Source: UBA11373 sp035291545 (GTDB lineage Bacteria > Actinomycetota > Acidimicrobiia > Spongiisociales > UBA11373). Taken from it: a stretch of DNA of 24,499 nucleotides. The notes below the pieces were generated by a model. It made no database searches. It saw only the letters and a list, made by a program, of their open reading frames with translations, and had not been told where the DNA came from. Shown here piece by piece: positions 14,337 through 22,810 of the stretch; position 1 is the stretch's first letter, and the number at the start of each line of letters is the position of its first letter. A program made the translations under genes and the position numbers. The stretch is taken from positions 1-24,499 of the forward strand of contig DATDRW010000104.1 of NCBI GenBank assembly GCA_035291545.1. The letters run 5' to 3'.

Positions 14337-15367
14337 GAGGTCAGCCTTTCGTCGACGGCCTCACGGTCGCCGCTGGGCCCAGGGCGGGCCGCCCCCGCCA
14401 ATGTGGCGGTGGCCATCGAGAACCGGTAGAACGTGCCGATCGGATCGACGATGCCGTCGAGGATCCGGTCGATCTGCTCCGGGTCCTTCGAATCGATGAC
14501 GGACGCCAGCGCCGCGATCATCTTCGTTCCCTGGTCCTTGGAGTTGGGTGGGGGCCCGTAGCAACCCCGACACGGCACCCCCACCGACACGCACAGCGCC
14601 CCGCACCCGCTTCGGGTCGCCGGGCCCAAGCACAGGACTCCCTGATCGAGCAGGCATTGCCCCGGGTTCGGGATGATCTCGTGCAATCGCACGAACCGCG
14701 AGATCTTCTTCTCCTGCCTCGTGCGAGGGCACTCGTCGCAGCAGGTGCGATCCCCGGCGCCGAGAACGGCGCCCTTCGGAGGCAGCGGCTTGCCGTGCTC
14801 GAGGATGTCGATCAGCGCCTCCAGAACCGCCCAGATCTGGTGGGCTTGGGGCGGGCAGCCGGGTACGAAGTAGTCGACGTCGACGACCTGGTCGAGGGTG
14901 CAGACCTTTTCCCAGAACGCGGGCAACCTCAGCGTGCCCACCGCAACGTCGGTCCTCTCCTGGGGCCGGACGTCGTCGGGGTTGAGAGTCGACGGCGAGT
15001 CCCGGTACACCCAGTCGAACATTGCCGCCTTGGTCGTGGTGTTCGCGAGCGCTGGGATACAGCCCTCGCACGCACAGGAGCCGAACGCAACCAGGATCTT
15101 GGCTTTGCGCCGCAGCAGGGTGGCCATGTACTCGTTGTCGGACGTGCGTATTGCACCGTTGAAGAGGCAGAGATCGATCTCGCCGTCCCCCATCGCCTCG
15201 ACGTCCTTCACCTTGAAGTCGACCGCTACCGGCCAAAACACGACGTCGAACGCGGCATCCACATCAAGGATCTTCTCGTTGATGTCGAGCACGGCTATCT
15301 CACACCCTCCGCACGACGCGGCCCAGTAGAGGGCAAGCTTGGACTTGCGCTTGGCTTCGGTGGTCAT
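14333..15367 (-). CDS. mvhG: [NiFe]-hydrogenase small subunit (MvhG-like)
   Basis: A 344-residue iron-sulfur subunit. The N-terminal ASCGGCE (C19, C22) starts the proximal cluster site, continued by FGSCACEG and PGCPP. The C-terminal half has CCDECPR, CLGPATRSGCGALC and CRGCYG, which provide ligands for the medial and distal clusters. It carries electrons from the Ni-Fe site towards MvhD. No twin-arginine signal is present, so it is cytoplasmic. It overlaps mvhD and mvhA by ATGA junctions on both sides. The length is slightly above that of typical MvhG (about 310). Confidence 0.92.
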   Translation of the reverse strand: MTTEAKRKSKLALYWAASCGGCEIAVLDINEKILDVDAAFDVVFWPVAVDFKVKDVEAMGDGEIDLCLFNGAIRTSDNEYMATLLRRKAKILVAFGSCACEGCIPALANTTTKAAMFDWVYRDSPSTLNPDDVRPQERTDVAVGTLRLPAFWEKVCTLDQVVDVDYFVPGCPPQAHQIWAVLEALIDILEHGKPLPPKGAVLGAGDRTCCDECPRTRQEKKISRFVRLHEIIPNPGQCLLDQGVLCLGPATRSGCGALCVSVGVPCRGCYGPPPNSKDQGTKMIAALASVIDSKDPEQIDRILDGIVDPIGTFYRFSMATATLAGAARPGPSGDREAVDERLTS

Positions 15368-15816
15368 GCGCCCGCCTTCATCGGCCCCAGACTTCGAATA
15401 TCACGCGCCATCTCGTTGGCCGTCTCCGCCCAGAGGCCGCCCTCGCTGGCCGAGACCCACACCAACCGCATCCGTCTCGGGTCGATCCCGAACCCATCGA
15501 GCAGCCGGCGCATCAGGTGCACACGCCGCAGCGCCTTGTAGTTGCCCTCCTGGTAGTGGCACTCACCGGGATGGCAGCCCGAGATGATCACGCCGTCGGC
15601 GCCGAACTCGAACGCCTTGGCCACAAAGGTCGGATCCATCCGCCCACTGCACATGACCCGAACGATGTGGACGCTCGGGTCCCACTGGATGCGTGAGATG
15701 CCGGCAAGGTCCGCTCCGGTGTAGCTACACCAGTTGCACAGGAACGCCACGACCTTGGGCTGCCACTCACCTCCGGGTGCAGCAGGTCCGGACCGATCCT
15801 CGGCTGTGCTAACCAT
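15364..15816 (-). CDS. mvhD: MvhD-like hydrogenase/heterodisulfide reductase linker subunit
   Basis: A 150-residue MvhD/VhuD-family protein (Pfam-type FlpD domain). Conserved cysteines are seen in FLCNWCSYTGAD, MCSGRMDP and GCHPGECHYQEGN; in the family they hold a [2Fe-2S] cluster. It passes electrons from the hydrogenase to HdrA. About 15 extra N-terminal residues precede the domain. It is 6 nt after the hdrA stop with GAGG before the ATG, and overlaps mvhG by ATGA. Confidence 0.93.
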   Translation of the reverse strand: MVSTAEDRSGPAAPGGEWQPKVVAFLCNWCSYTGADLAGISRIQWDPSVHIVRVMCSGRMDPTFVAKAFEFGADGVIISGCHPGECHYQEGNYKALRRVHLMRRLLDGFGIDPRRMRLVWVSASEGGLWAETANEMARDIRSLGPMKAGA

Positions 15817-15822
15817 CCTCGA

Positions 15823-18800
15823 TCACCTCGATCCCACTGGCGCCAGGACACCCTGCAGCTCGGCCAGAATCTGATCATCGGTGAAGCCCGCTCCGGTGAT
15901 GGCGGAAGCCGGGCACGCTGCGACGCAGGTGCCGCATCCCTGGCAGAGGGCTTCGTTCACTCTGGCGACCTTCGCCTCGGCGTCGAAGCCGATCGCCTGG
16001 TAGGGACACAGCCCGATGCAGGTCTTGCAGCCGCCGCACAGCGCCTCGTTGACCACCGCGCGGATGGGATCGATCCTCACCTCGCCTTTGGCGATCAGAG
16101 AAAGGATGCGGGCCGCTGCCGCCTGTGCCTGGGCAACCGAATCCGGGATGTCCTTCGGGCCCTGGCTGCATCCCGCCAGGTACACGCCGTCGGTGGTGGT
16201 CCCGACCGGATCGAGCTTGGGGTGGCGCTCGAGAAAGAACCCGTCGGGGCTGCGGCTGAGCGAAAACAGCCTGCCGACGGCACCGGCGTCGCTCTGCGCC
16301 TCGAGGGCAGTGCACAGAATCACCATGTCCACGGGGATCTCGCGGTACTTGCCGATCAGCGTGTCCTCACACCGCACCAGAAGGTGGGGGTCGGACCCAT
16401 CTCGGTTCGGCGCCGGCACTACTTCCGCCACTTTGCCGCGGATCACCGTGGTGCCCTCGCGAAGCACCCTGAGGTAGAACTCCTCATGTCCCTTCCCGAA
16501 CGCCCTCATGTCGATGTAGAACTCGTACACGTCGGCGTCGGTGCGTTCCTTCACCAGGTGGGCAAACTTCAGGGCGGACATGCAGCACACTCTCGAGCAG
16601 TACAGGTTGTACTTCTCGTCCCTCGAGCCGACGCAATGCACGATGGCCACTGCCCGCGGCGGCTCTCCACTCTTCAGCACTACCTTCCCGCCGGTGGGGC
16701 CGGTCGAACTGAGCATGCGCTCGAACTCGAGGCTGGTCACGACGTTGTCGTAGCGGCCGTAGCCGTACTGGGTCACCTTCGCGGCGTCGAACGACTTGTA
16801 CCCGGTCGCCACCAGGATCTGCCCGACATGCACTGTGGTGAGCTCGTCCTCCATGTCGAGCCGCACGGCTTGCGGCGGGCAGATCTCCTCACAGGAGCGA
16901 CACTCGACACAGACGCCGCAGTGGAGGCAGCGCCCGGCTTCCCGCCTCGCCTCCGCCTCGGATAGCCCCAGGTCGACCTCGTCGTAGTCGGCGAGCCGCT
17001 CGGGAACGGGGCGTTTGGGCGTTCGCGCCCTGGGGAGGCGCGCGATGTCGGCGTACGGGCGCGACTGGCGGTAGGGTCGCTCCTCGAACCCGCGTCGGGG
17101 CTGTTCGGGCGGCAGGTGACTCTTGAAGTCGTCGAGCGCCGCACCGCGCAGGAACTTGTGGATCGCCTCGGCGGCACGCCGCCCCTGGCCCATCGACTCG
17201 ACGACGGTGGCCGGGCCCAGCACCGCGTCCCCGCCGGCGAAGACGCCGGGGATGGCTGTGGCGAGCGACCGGGGATCGACCTCAAGCGTGTCCCACTCCG
17301 TGAACGCCAGTGGGCGCGCCGCTGCGAGGCGCTCGGTGTCGCACCACCGTCGATCGGGACGCTGGCTGATCGACACGATGACCGTGTCGAACTCGCGATC
17401 GTGGTCGCTTCCCTCGAGCACCACCGGCCGTGGCCGCCCACCGGCGTCGGGCTCTCCCAGTTCCATCCGCACGCAGCGCAAGCCCCGCAGGCGCCCGTTG
17501 CGGGTCAGCACCTCGACCGGGGCGGTCAGGTAGTCGAACCGCACCCCTTCGGCGACGGCGTCTGCGAACTCGTCCTCGTCGGCCGGCATCTCCCTCCTGG
17601 TCCGTCTGTACAGGACCGTGACCTCCGCACCCTCGCGTCGGGCCGTACGAGCGGCATCCAATGCGGTGTTACCGCCACCGATAACGGCGACGTGCCGCCC
17701 GGTCGGCTGGGAGAGGCCGAGGTTGACGTTGCGGAGATACTCGACCCCGGTGATTACGCCCTCGGCGTCCTCGCCGGAAATCCCCAGGGGTCGACCCTCA
17801 TGAGCCCCGATCCCGAGGAACACCGCCTTGAATCCGAAACCCGGCACGTCGCTCAACAGGTCCTCGAGTGAGAAGTCCCTGCCGAGTTCCTTGCCGGTCT
17901 GCATGTCGACCCCGAGTCGGCGAATGTAGTCGAGGTCGCGTTCGAGAATGGGTCGCGGGCAGCGATAGCCGGGCAGCCCGATGGCAAGCATGCCGCCGAG
18001 CCTGTCGTGCTTCTCCAAAACGGTGACCCGATACCCCTCTCGAGCAAGGTCGAATGCACAGGTCAGACCTGCGGGGCCCGACCCGATTACCGCCACCCGT
18101 TCCGGGTGGTGGTGCTCGGGTGGATCCGGCTGCGGGTCCGGCTCGTGCTCGCGCTCCCAGTCCATGACGAAGCGCTTCAACGCCCGAATGGCGATCGGCT
18201 CGTCGACCTCCGCCCGGCTGCAGGCCTCCTCGCACGCCGCATAACACACCCGCCCGCAGATGAAAGGCAGCGGGTTGCGCCTACGGATGAGCCGGGCAGC
18301 CTCGGCAAACCGGCCGGCCGCGATCAGGGACACGTAGCCGGCGGCGTTCTGGTGGATGGGGCACGCCTCCATGCACGGCGGATTGCCTTGCCGATCGATC
18401 AGGTACGTGCTCGGAATCGCTTGCGGGAAAGCCTTGTGGATGGCCGTGCGCTCGCTCAGATACTCGTTGAACGGATCTGGCACCGACACCGGGCACACCT
18501 TGACACACTCGCCGCATGATGTGCAGTCCCGGCTGACATATCGCGCTCGTTGGCGGATCACCACCTCGAAGTTGCCGATGAAGCCGTCGACCGATTCGAC
18601 CTCGCTCATCGTCATCAGGTGCAGGCTGGCCCGCCGGTTCGCCGCCACCATCTTGGGAGCCAGAATGCACGCGGCGCAGTCGAGGGTGGGGAAGGTCTTG
18701 TCGAAGCGGGCCATCATCCCGCCGATCGTGGACTGACGCTCGACGACGTACACCTCGTTGCCCGATTCCGTGACCTCGAGAGCCGCCTGGAGGCCCGTAA

Positions 18801-19263
18801 TCCCACCACCGACGATCAGAGTCGCGGGTGTGACCTCCGCTCGCATGGGCTGAAGCGGCTCATGGAGCCCGACCCTGGCGACGGCACCATTCACGAGCGA
18901 CTGCGCCTTGGCAGTGGCGGGCCCGCGTTCGTGGTGAACCCAGGCGCATTGCTCACGGATGTTGGCGATCTGGACCAGGTACGGGTTCAGCCCGGCGTCC
19001 TCCGCCGCGGCCCGGAACGTCGGCTCGTGCATCAGGGGGCTGCACGCCGCAACCACGACACGGTTGACGCCCCTCTCCCGGATGTCCTGCTTGATGAGAT
19101 CCTGGCCGGCATTGGAGCACATGAACGGGTAGTCGCGTGAGACCACGACCTTCGGCCGCTCGGCGGCTGCGTCGCGTACCGCCTCGACGTCGACGGTTGC
19201 CGCGATGTTGAACCCGCAGTGACACACATAGACGCCGATGCGTGGATCGGAGATGGCGTCCAT
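15823..19263 (-). CDS. hdrA: HdrA with an internal GltD/NfnB-like NAD(P)H oxidoreductase module
   Basis: A 1146-residue flavoprotein. Residues 1-265 are the first part of HdrA: VCHCG (13-17), the FAD site VGGGITGLQAA (151-161), DCAACILAPKM (195-205) and a [4Fe-4S] motif CTSCGECVKVCP (247-258). Residues about 285-800 are a GltD/NfnB-like insertion: a cysteine-rich region (CMEACP at 297, CGRVC, CEEAC), a second FAD fold (IGSGPAGL, 393-400), an NAD(P) fold (VIGGGNTAL) and GGDAVLGPATVVESMGQG, followed by CLHCGVCVECRSCEEICPP. Residues about 800-1146 complete HdrA, with CVGSRDEKY, YCSRVCCMSALK, AGCSQGPKDIP and two C-terminal [4Fe-4S] motifs (from 1076 and 1107). HdrA is the flavin bifurcation centre. 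The insertion gives a second flavin and a likely NAD(P)H site. The start is ATG at 19263, one base after the hdrB stop. Confidence 0.92.
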   Translation of the reverse strand: MDAISDPRIGVYVCHCGFNIAATVDVEAVRDAAAERPKVVVSRDYPFMCSNAGQDLIKQDIRERGVNRVVVAACSPLMHEPTFRAAAEDAGLNPYLVQIANIREQCAWVHHERGPATAKAQSLVNGAVARVGLHEPLQPMRAEVTPATLIVGGGITGLQAALEVTESGNEVYVVERQSTIGGMMARFDKTFPTLDCAACILAPKMVAANRRASLHLMTMSEVESVDGFIGNFEVVIRQRARYVSRDCTSCGECVKVCPVSVPDPFNEYLSERTAIHKAFPQAIPSTYLIDRQGNPPCMEACPIHQNAAGYVSLIAAGRFAEAARLIRRRNPLPFICGRVCYAACEEACSRAEVDEPIAIRALKRFVMDWEREHEPDPQPDPPEHHHPERVAVIGSGPAGLTCAFDLAREGYRVTVLEKHDRLGGMLAIGLPGYRCPRPILERDLDYIRRLGVDMQTGKELGRDFSLEDLLSDVPGFGFKAVFLGIGAHEGRPLGISGEDAEGVITGVEYLRNVNLGLSQPTGRHVAVIGGGNTALDAARTARREGAEVTVLYRRTRREMPADEDEFADAVAEGVRFDYLTAPVEVLTRNGRLRGLRCVRMELGEPDAGGRPRPVVLEGSDHDREFDTVIVSISQRPDRRWCDTERLAAARPLAFTEWDTLEVDPRSLATAIPGVFAGGDAVLGPATVVESMGQGRRAAEAIHKFLRGAALDDFKSHLPPEQPRRGFEERPYRQSRPYADIARLPRARTPKRPVPERLADYDEVDLGLSEAEARREAGRCLHCGVCVECRSCEEICPPQAVRLDMEDELTTVHVGQILVATGYKSFDAAKVTQYGYGRYDNVVTSLEFERMLSSTGPTGGKVVLKSGEPPRAVAIVHCVGSRDEKYNLYCSRVCCMSALKFAHLVKERTDADVYEFYIDMRAFGKGHEEFYLRVLREGTTVIRGKVAEVVPAPNRDGSDPHLLVRCEDTLIGKYREIPVDMVILCTALEAQSDAGAVGRLFSLSRSPDGFFLERHPKLDPVGTTTDGVYLAGCSQGPKDIPDSVAQAQAAAARILSLIAKGEVRIDPIRAVVNEALCGGCKTCIGLCPYQAIGFDAEAKVARVNEALCQGCGTCVAACPASAITGAGFTDDQILAELQGVLAPVGSR

Positions 19264-19264
19264 G

Positions 19265-20152
19265 TCAGGTCCTCCCCGGGCCGACCGGCAGCGGTGGCGT
19301 CTCCATGGGCATCGGCGCCAGTCCATGTCGAAGCCCAACCTCTCTGGGTGAGCAGCCGAGCGCAAGCCCGATGAGCTGCGTGAAGTAGAGAACCGGAAGC
19401 GGGCCCGGCGATCCGTCCTTCCCGCTGCAATCGAGGTTCATCAGATCCAGGTTCGCCTGGCACAGGGGGCACACCGTCACGATGCAGTTGGCGTGGCGTT
19501 CCCGCGCCCAGCCGGTGAGCTCCCGGCACAACTCCTGGGCGACCTCGGGGAACGTCGCCACCAACATCCCACCGCAGCACCGCACCTTGGGTGGAAAGTC
19601 GACGGGTGCCGCCCCGAGCGCGCAGAACAACCGCTCCATCGCCATCGGGAGTTCCGGGTCGTCATCAACGGCGGCGAACGGCCGGACGATCTGGCAGCCG
19701 TAGTAGCACGCAGGCCGGAATCCGGCTATCGAGTGGGTCTGCGCCGCGACGATGCGGTCGATCCCGACGTCGCTCAGCAGCACCTCAAGAGGGTGACGAA
19801 CCGGAGTGTCGAACCCGATCTGGAGACCGGCCTCCGCCAAGGCCGCACCAACGTGTTCGCGCAGCTCAGGCTGTTCCGCCAGGCTCCGGCGGGTGCGGTT
19901 CAGGACGTAATAACAGGCGCTGCACGGGGCGACCACATCGTTCCCCGCCTTCTCAGCGAGGGCGAGGTTCCTGGCCGAGATCGCGTAAGCCACCGTCTCC
20001 TTGATCGAGGTGTAGGCCGTCGCGCCGCAACAGTTCCAGTCCTCCAACTCGACCAGTTCGGCTCCGAGCTTGCCGAACACCGCGCGCATCGACATGTCGT
20101 AAGCCACGCCGGTGGCATGGAGGCTGCAACCGGGGTAGTAGGTGTATTTCAC
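19265..20152 (-). CDS. hdrB: Heterodisulfide reductase subunit B (HdrB)
   Basis: A 295-residue protein with two complete CCG domains. The first has PGCS, WNCCGA and PCSACY; the second has YYGCQ, RCCGG and CPLCQ. In methanogens these bind two noncubane [4Fe-4S] clusters that cleave CoM-S-S-CoB. In a bacterium without these coenzymes the disulfide substrate is unknown. It lies between hdrC (9-nt gap) and hdrA (one-base gap). The C-terminus is normal in length. Confidence 0.94.
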   Translation of the reverse strand: MKYTYYPGCSLHATGVAYDMSMRAVFGKLGAELVELEDWNCCGATAYTSIKETVAYAISARNLALAEKAGNDVVAPCSACYYVLNRTRRSLAEQPELREHVGAALAEAGLQIGFDTPVRHPLEVLLSDVGIDRIVAAQTHSIAGFRPACYYGCQIVRPFAAVDDDPELPMAMERLFCALGAAPVDFPPKVRCCGGMLVATFPEVAQELCRELTGWARERHANCIVTVCPLCQANLDLMNLDCSGKDGSPGPLPVLYFTQLIGLALGCSPREVGLRHGLAPMPMETPPLPVGPGRT

Positions 20153-20161
20153 ATCGACGCC

Positions 20162-20836
20162 TCACCTCCCGATCGCGGCGTAACCCACGGTGTCGGTGAC
20201 TTTCTCCCTTCCCACCTGCTCCTGGGGAAGGTCGAATGTCTCGGCCTTCGCGATGATCTTGCGGAAATCACCTATTGCCTTGATCCTGGTCGGCCTGATC
20301 GGGAGCCGGCCGTGGCGCCACAGCGCAAAGCCGTCGCGGCGCCGTCGGATCAGCCCCAATGGGTGGGTGCGAATGAAGTACCGCAGAATCAGGCCGACCT
20401 CGTAGTTGCGCCCATACCTATTCACCATCTCGGCGAACGTCTCAGCGAAGACGTGAACGGGAAACTTGGGTGGGAACATGCCCCGGCCGATGGCCAACCG
20501 CTTGAACGCGTAGAGCAGCTCGGTGATGCGAATGTCGGCCGGGCATCGCATCGTGCATTGGTAGCACGAGGCGCACAGCCAGATGGTGCGGCTCTCCAAC
20601 ACGTCCTCAATGGCTCCGGCCCGGAACATGGCGATGACCTGTCGCGGCGTCAGATCCATCGCGAAACTGACGGGACAGGACGCGGTGCAGATCCCGCACT
20701 GGATGCATTGCTGGAGCCGGCCCGCGCCCGGAATCCGGTCGATGTCGGCTAGAAACGCCTGCCTGAGGTCCCGCTCGCTCCTGGACAACATGCCGGGCGC
20801 CACGGCGCCGGCGAGCGGATCGACCCGCGACCTCAT
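20162..20836 (-). CDS. hdrC: Heterodisulfide reductase subunit C (HdrC)
   Basis: A 224-residue iron-sulfur protein with CIQCGICTASCPVS and CASCYQCTMRCPAD, two [4Fe-4S] sites that connect HdrA and HdrB. The start is ATG at 20836, overlapping the protease stop as ATGA. The C-terminal extension (about residues 110-224) is basic and lacks transmembrane helices; it is typical of HdrC proteins of non-methanogens. Confidence 0.93.
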   Translation of the reverse strand: MRSRVDPLAGAVAPGMLSRSERDLRQAFLADIDRIPGAGRLQQCIQCGICTASCPVSFAMDLTPRQVIAMFRAGAIEDVLESRTIWLCASCYQCTMRCPADIRITELLYAFKRLAIGRGMFPPKFPVHVFAETFAEMVNRYGRNYEVGLILRYFIRTHPLGLIRRRRDGFALWRHGRLPIRPTRIKAIGDFRKIIAKAETFDLPQEQVGREKVTDTVGYAAIGR

Positions 20837-21405
20837 CGCATCACTCCGGCCGCCTCGACCCTGCACTCCGTCAGATCGATGAACCTGAGCAGGTCGTCGA
20901 TGAGTGGCTCCACAGCCGCAGCCACCCCCGGTGACAGGCCCTCATGAAAGATGCCGACGCGCTCGGCTTCCACGCCCCAGATCGCGACGTGGTCCGGCAT
21001 GTCCCAGCCCATCTGCCTGCCGAGAGCCATCGCCGTAGGGAAGGCGATGTCGTGAAAGGAGTTGAGCCGGACCGAGCCCTCGATGCCCTTCTCGTCAAGG
21101 CGAAGTACGGTCCCCGGCGGGTGTTTCCCGCTGGTCAGGCAATCGACGATCGCGGCGCGGCGCCGTCCACGCAGCGTGTCGACCAGTGCCAACCCCGCCC
21201 ACGGCAGAGCCACCACATCGACGTCTGGTACGCCCCAGAGCCGCCGTCGGAGGACTTGGGCAACATGGATGCCGATGCCGTCGTCTCCGGCGATCTCATT
21301 GCCGAGCCCTATGATCACCAAGGGCGCTGTGGGATGAACGAAATCGTCGTGGCACCTTGTCCCGGGCGCCGCACCGCGGTCACCAGAGTCGAATCTGACT
21401 GACAT
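20833..21405 (-). CDS. [NiFe]-hydrogenase maturation protease (HyaD/HycI family)
   Basis: About 190 residues. VIIGLGNEIAGDDGIG is the hallmark GxGN-DDG motif with the nickel-binding Glu and Asp. LPWAGLALVD and a His-containing SFHDIAFP follow in the expected order, and the length is typical (150-190). It should cut the large-subunit tail after the DPCFACATH motif once nickel is inserted. The start could be ATG at 21405 or GTG at 21414; the domain begins about 25 residues later. It is the first gene of the hydrogenase-hdr operon. The 196 bp before it show no clear promoter. Confidence 0.88.
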   Translation of the reverse strand: MSVRFDSGDRGAAPGTRCHDDFVHPTAPLVIIGLGNEIAGDDGIGIHVAQVLRRRLWGVPDVDVVALPWAGLALVDTLRGRRRAAIVDCLTSGKHPPGTVLRLDEKGIEGSVRLNSFHDIAFPTAMALGRQMGWDMPDHVAIWGVEAERVGIFHEGLSPGVAAAVEPLIDDLLRFIDLTECRVEAAGVMR

Positions 21406-21601
21406 ACCCGCCACTCACGACCGTACCGAGGCGGCAGCCGACGAACGAGAGCCATTCGACTCTTGACACACCGATGAAGGGAGCCTGCGTCGACAGGTCC
21501 GTCGTGTGGTGGCGCGGAAGGGGAGGAGCAAGGGGTGCCCCACCGCGCCTCACTCGGAGAGTGGCGTGGCGGCCCGGGCGATGAACCGCAACCGATCCAG
21601 A

Positions 21602-21850
21602 CTATCTCAGGGCGCGCCGCACCTCGCTGCGCCCGAATCGCCCGGAGAGCACCTCGACGCCGTCGCGCAGGACGACCGGCACCCGATCCCCGAAGCGGCC
21701 GTCGAGCCCGGCCTCGTCGACGTCGATCGCCTCCACGGTGTGCCCCCACCGGCGGGCGGCCTCGGTGACGATCGGATACACCTCCGAGCACAACACACAG
21801 GTCTTCCGGGTGAGGAAAAGGAGGTCGCTCACTGCGGTAGCGTCTCCCAC
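21602..21850 (-). CDS. Small glutaredoxin-like (thioredoxin-fold) protein
   Basis: An 82-residue protein with a CxxC redox motif (TRKTCVLCSEV, from residue 15) at the end of the first beta strand, then DVDEAGLDGRFGDRVPVVLRDG, where the cis-proline VP of the thioredoxin fold is visible. It fits the short glutaredoxin-family proteins found beside rex in many actinobacteria. Its partner is unknown. The 3' two thirds are duplicated as a decayed fragment at 11924-12038. It has a solitary location between the hydrogenase operon and the SAM hydroxide adenosyltransferase gene. Confidence 0.85.
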   Translation of the reverse strand: MGDATAVSDLLFLTRKTCVLCSEVYPIVTEAARRWGHTVEAIDVDEAGLDGRFGDRVPVVLRDGVEVLSGRFGRSEVRRALR

Positions 21851-21946
21851 GTGCGCCCGGGAACCACCATCGCCATCCTCCTGCTCATCGGGCTGCTGCT
21901 CATCGCCGGCGTCCTCTTCGTGATCCGCCTCACGTCGGTGACCTGA
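21851..21946 (+). CDS. Possible 31-residue single-span membrane peptide
   Basis: A GTG-initiated frame reading MRPGTTIAILLL and onward, almost entirely a single hydrophobic helix ending VIRLTSVT. It starts on the base next to the glutaredoxin start, divergently, and its end overlaps the converging SAM hydroxide adenosyltransferase gene by 17 bp. No ribosome-binding site lies at proper distance (AAGGAGG is about 25 nt away). Hydrophobicity is the only support. Confidence 0.3.
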   Translation: MRPGTTIAILLLIGLLLIAGVLFVIRLTSVT

Positions 21947-22736
21947 ACCCGACGGAGAGGCCCTCGCTGAGGTGGAGCGCCTCGTCCGCCCTCCCGCGGG
22001 GGACGGCGATCGCCATCAGCCCGTGGGAGTCGCAGTGGACGATCGGGGCCGACCCGGTGCCGTATCCGGTCGTCCACTCCACCGCGTGCTCGGAGGCGCC
22101 GGCCCGAAGCACGACCGGTGACCCGGGACGCATCCCGGCAAGTTCCAGATCCTCGGGCGAAACATTGGTCTGGGCGTTGCCGTAATTGTCGATCCACCAC
22201 ACCTCGCCCGACACCCACCCCTCGCCGTGGGAGACCAGGGGGAGGAGCAGCGGGGTCACCGAACCCGGATCCACCTCGGGGCCGAGATCGGCGAGGTCCG
22301 CCTCTCCGGAGGCGAGCACCGCTGCCGCCGGGGCGAACACGTCCCGGCCGTCGAAGGTCGACCCCGCCCCCGGCAGCCGGTAGGCGGCGGACTCGAGGGA
22401 CACGAAGCGATCGGCGCCGCCGACCATCGCCACCGCAGGGGCGAGGAGACCGTTGTCCGGGCCGACGAAAGAACCGCGGGACGTCGCCGCGGCGATGGCA
22501 CGCCGGCCGGTGCCGACTCCCGGGTCGACCACGGCGAGCACCACCCCATCCGGAAGGTATTGCACCGCACGCAGCAAGGCGAGGGCGCCGGCGCGGACGT
22601 TGCCCCGGGGGACATCGTGGGTGATATCGATCACCCGTGTGCCCGGAGCGATCCGCTCGATCACGCCGTGCACGACGCCGACGAACTCGTCCGCATGGCC
22701 GAAGTCGCTGAGGAACGAGACGGGGAGGCGGGGCAT
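21930..22736 (-). CDS. S-adenosyl-L-methionine hydroxide adenosyltransferase (DUF62 family)
   Basis: A 268-residue protein of the DUF62/SAM-hydrolase family, which converts SAM and water to adenosine and methionine. Recognisable parts are FLSDFGHADEFVG near the start, ITHDVPRGN, VVDPGVGTGRRAIA, VGPDNGLL and IDNYGNAQTN. The start at MPRLPVSFL is set by family alignment, since upstream codons read into the next gene's promoter. It is divergent from the Clp1-like gene; the intergenic gap is about 75 bp. Confidence 0.9.
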   Translation of the reverse strand: MPRLPVSFLSDFGHADEFVGVVHGVIERIAPGTRVIDITHDVPRGNVRAGALALLRAVQYLPDGVVLAVVDPGVGTGRRAIAAATSRGSFVGPDNGLLAPAVAMVGGADRFVSLESAAYRLPGAGSTFDGRDVFAPAAAVLASGEADLADLGPEVDPGSVTPLLLPLVSHGEGWVSGEVWWIDNYGNAQTNVSPEDLELAGMRPGSPVVLRAGASEHAVEWTTGYGTGSAPIVHCDSHGLMAIAVPRGRADEALHLSEGLSVGFRSPT

Positions 22737-22810
22737 CGCCGCCGAGGATACCGGTCGCGGCTCCACCCCACCGCGCCGGTACGATGAACCGTCCCAAGCC
22801 GAGGAGTGGC

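Noticed and set aside
21463..21468. TTGACA as a -35 promoter element
   Set aside because: It is on the plus strand with no good -10 at 16-18 bp and no plus-strand gene nearby; the hydrogenase operon reads the other way.
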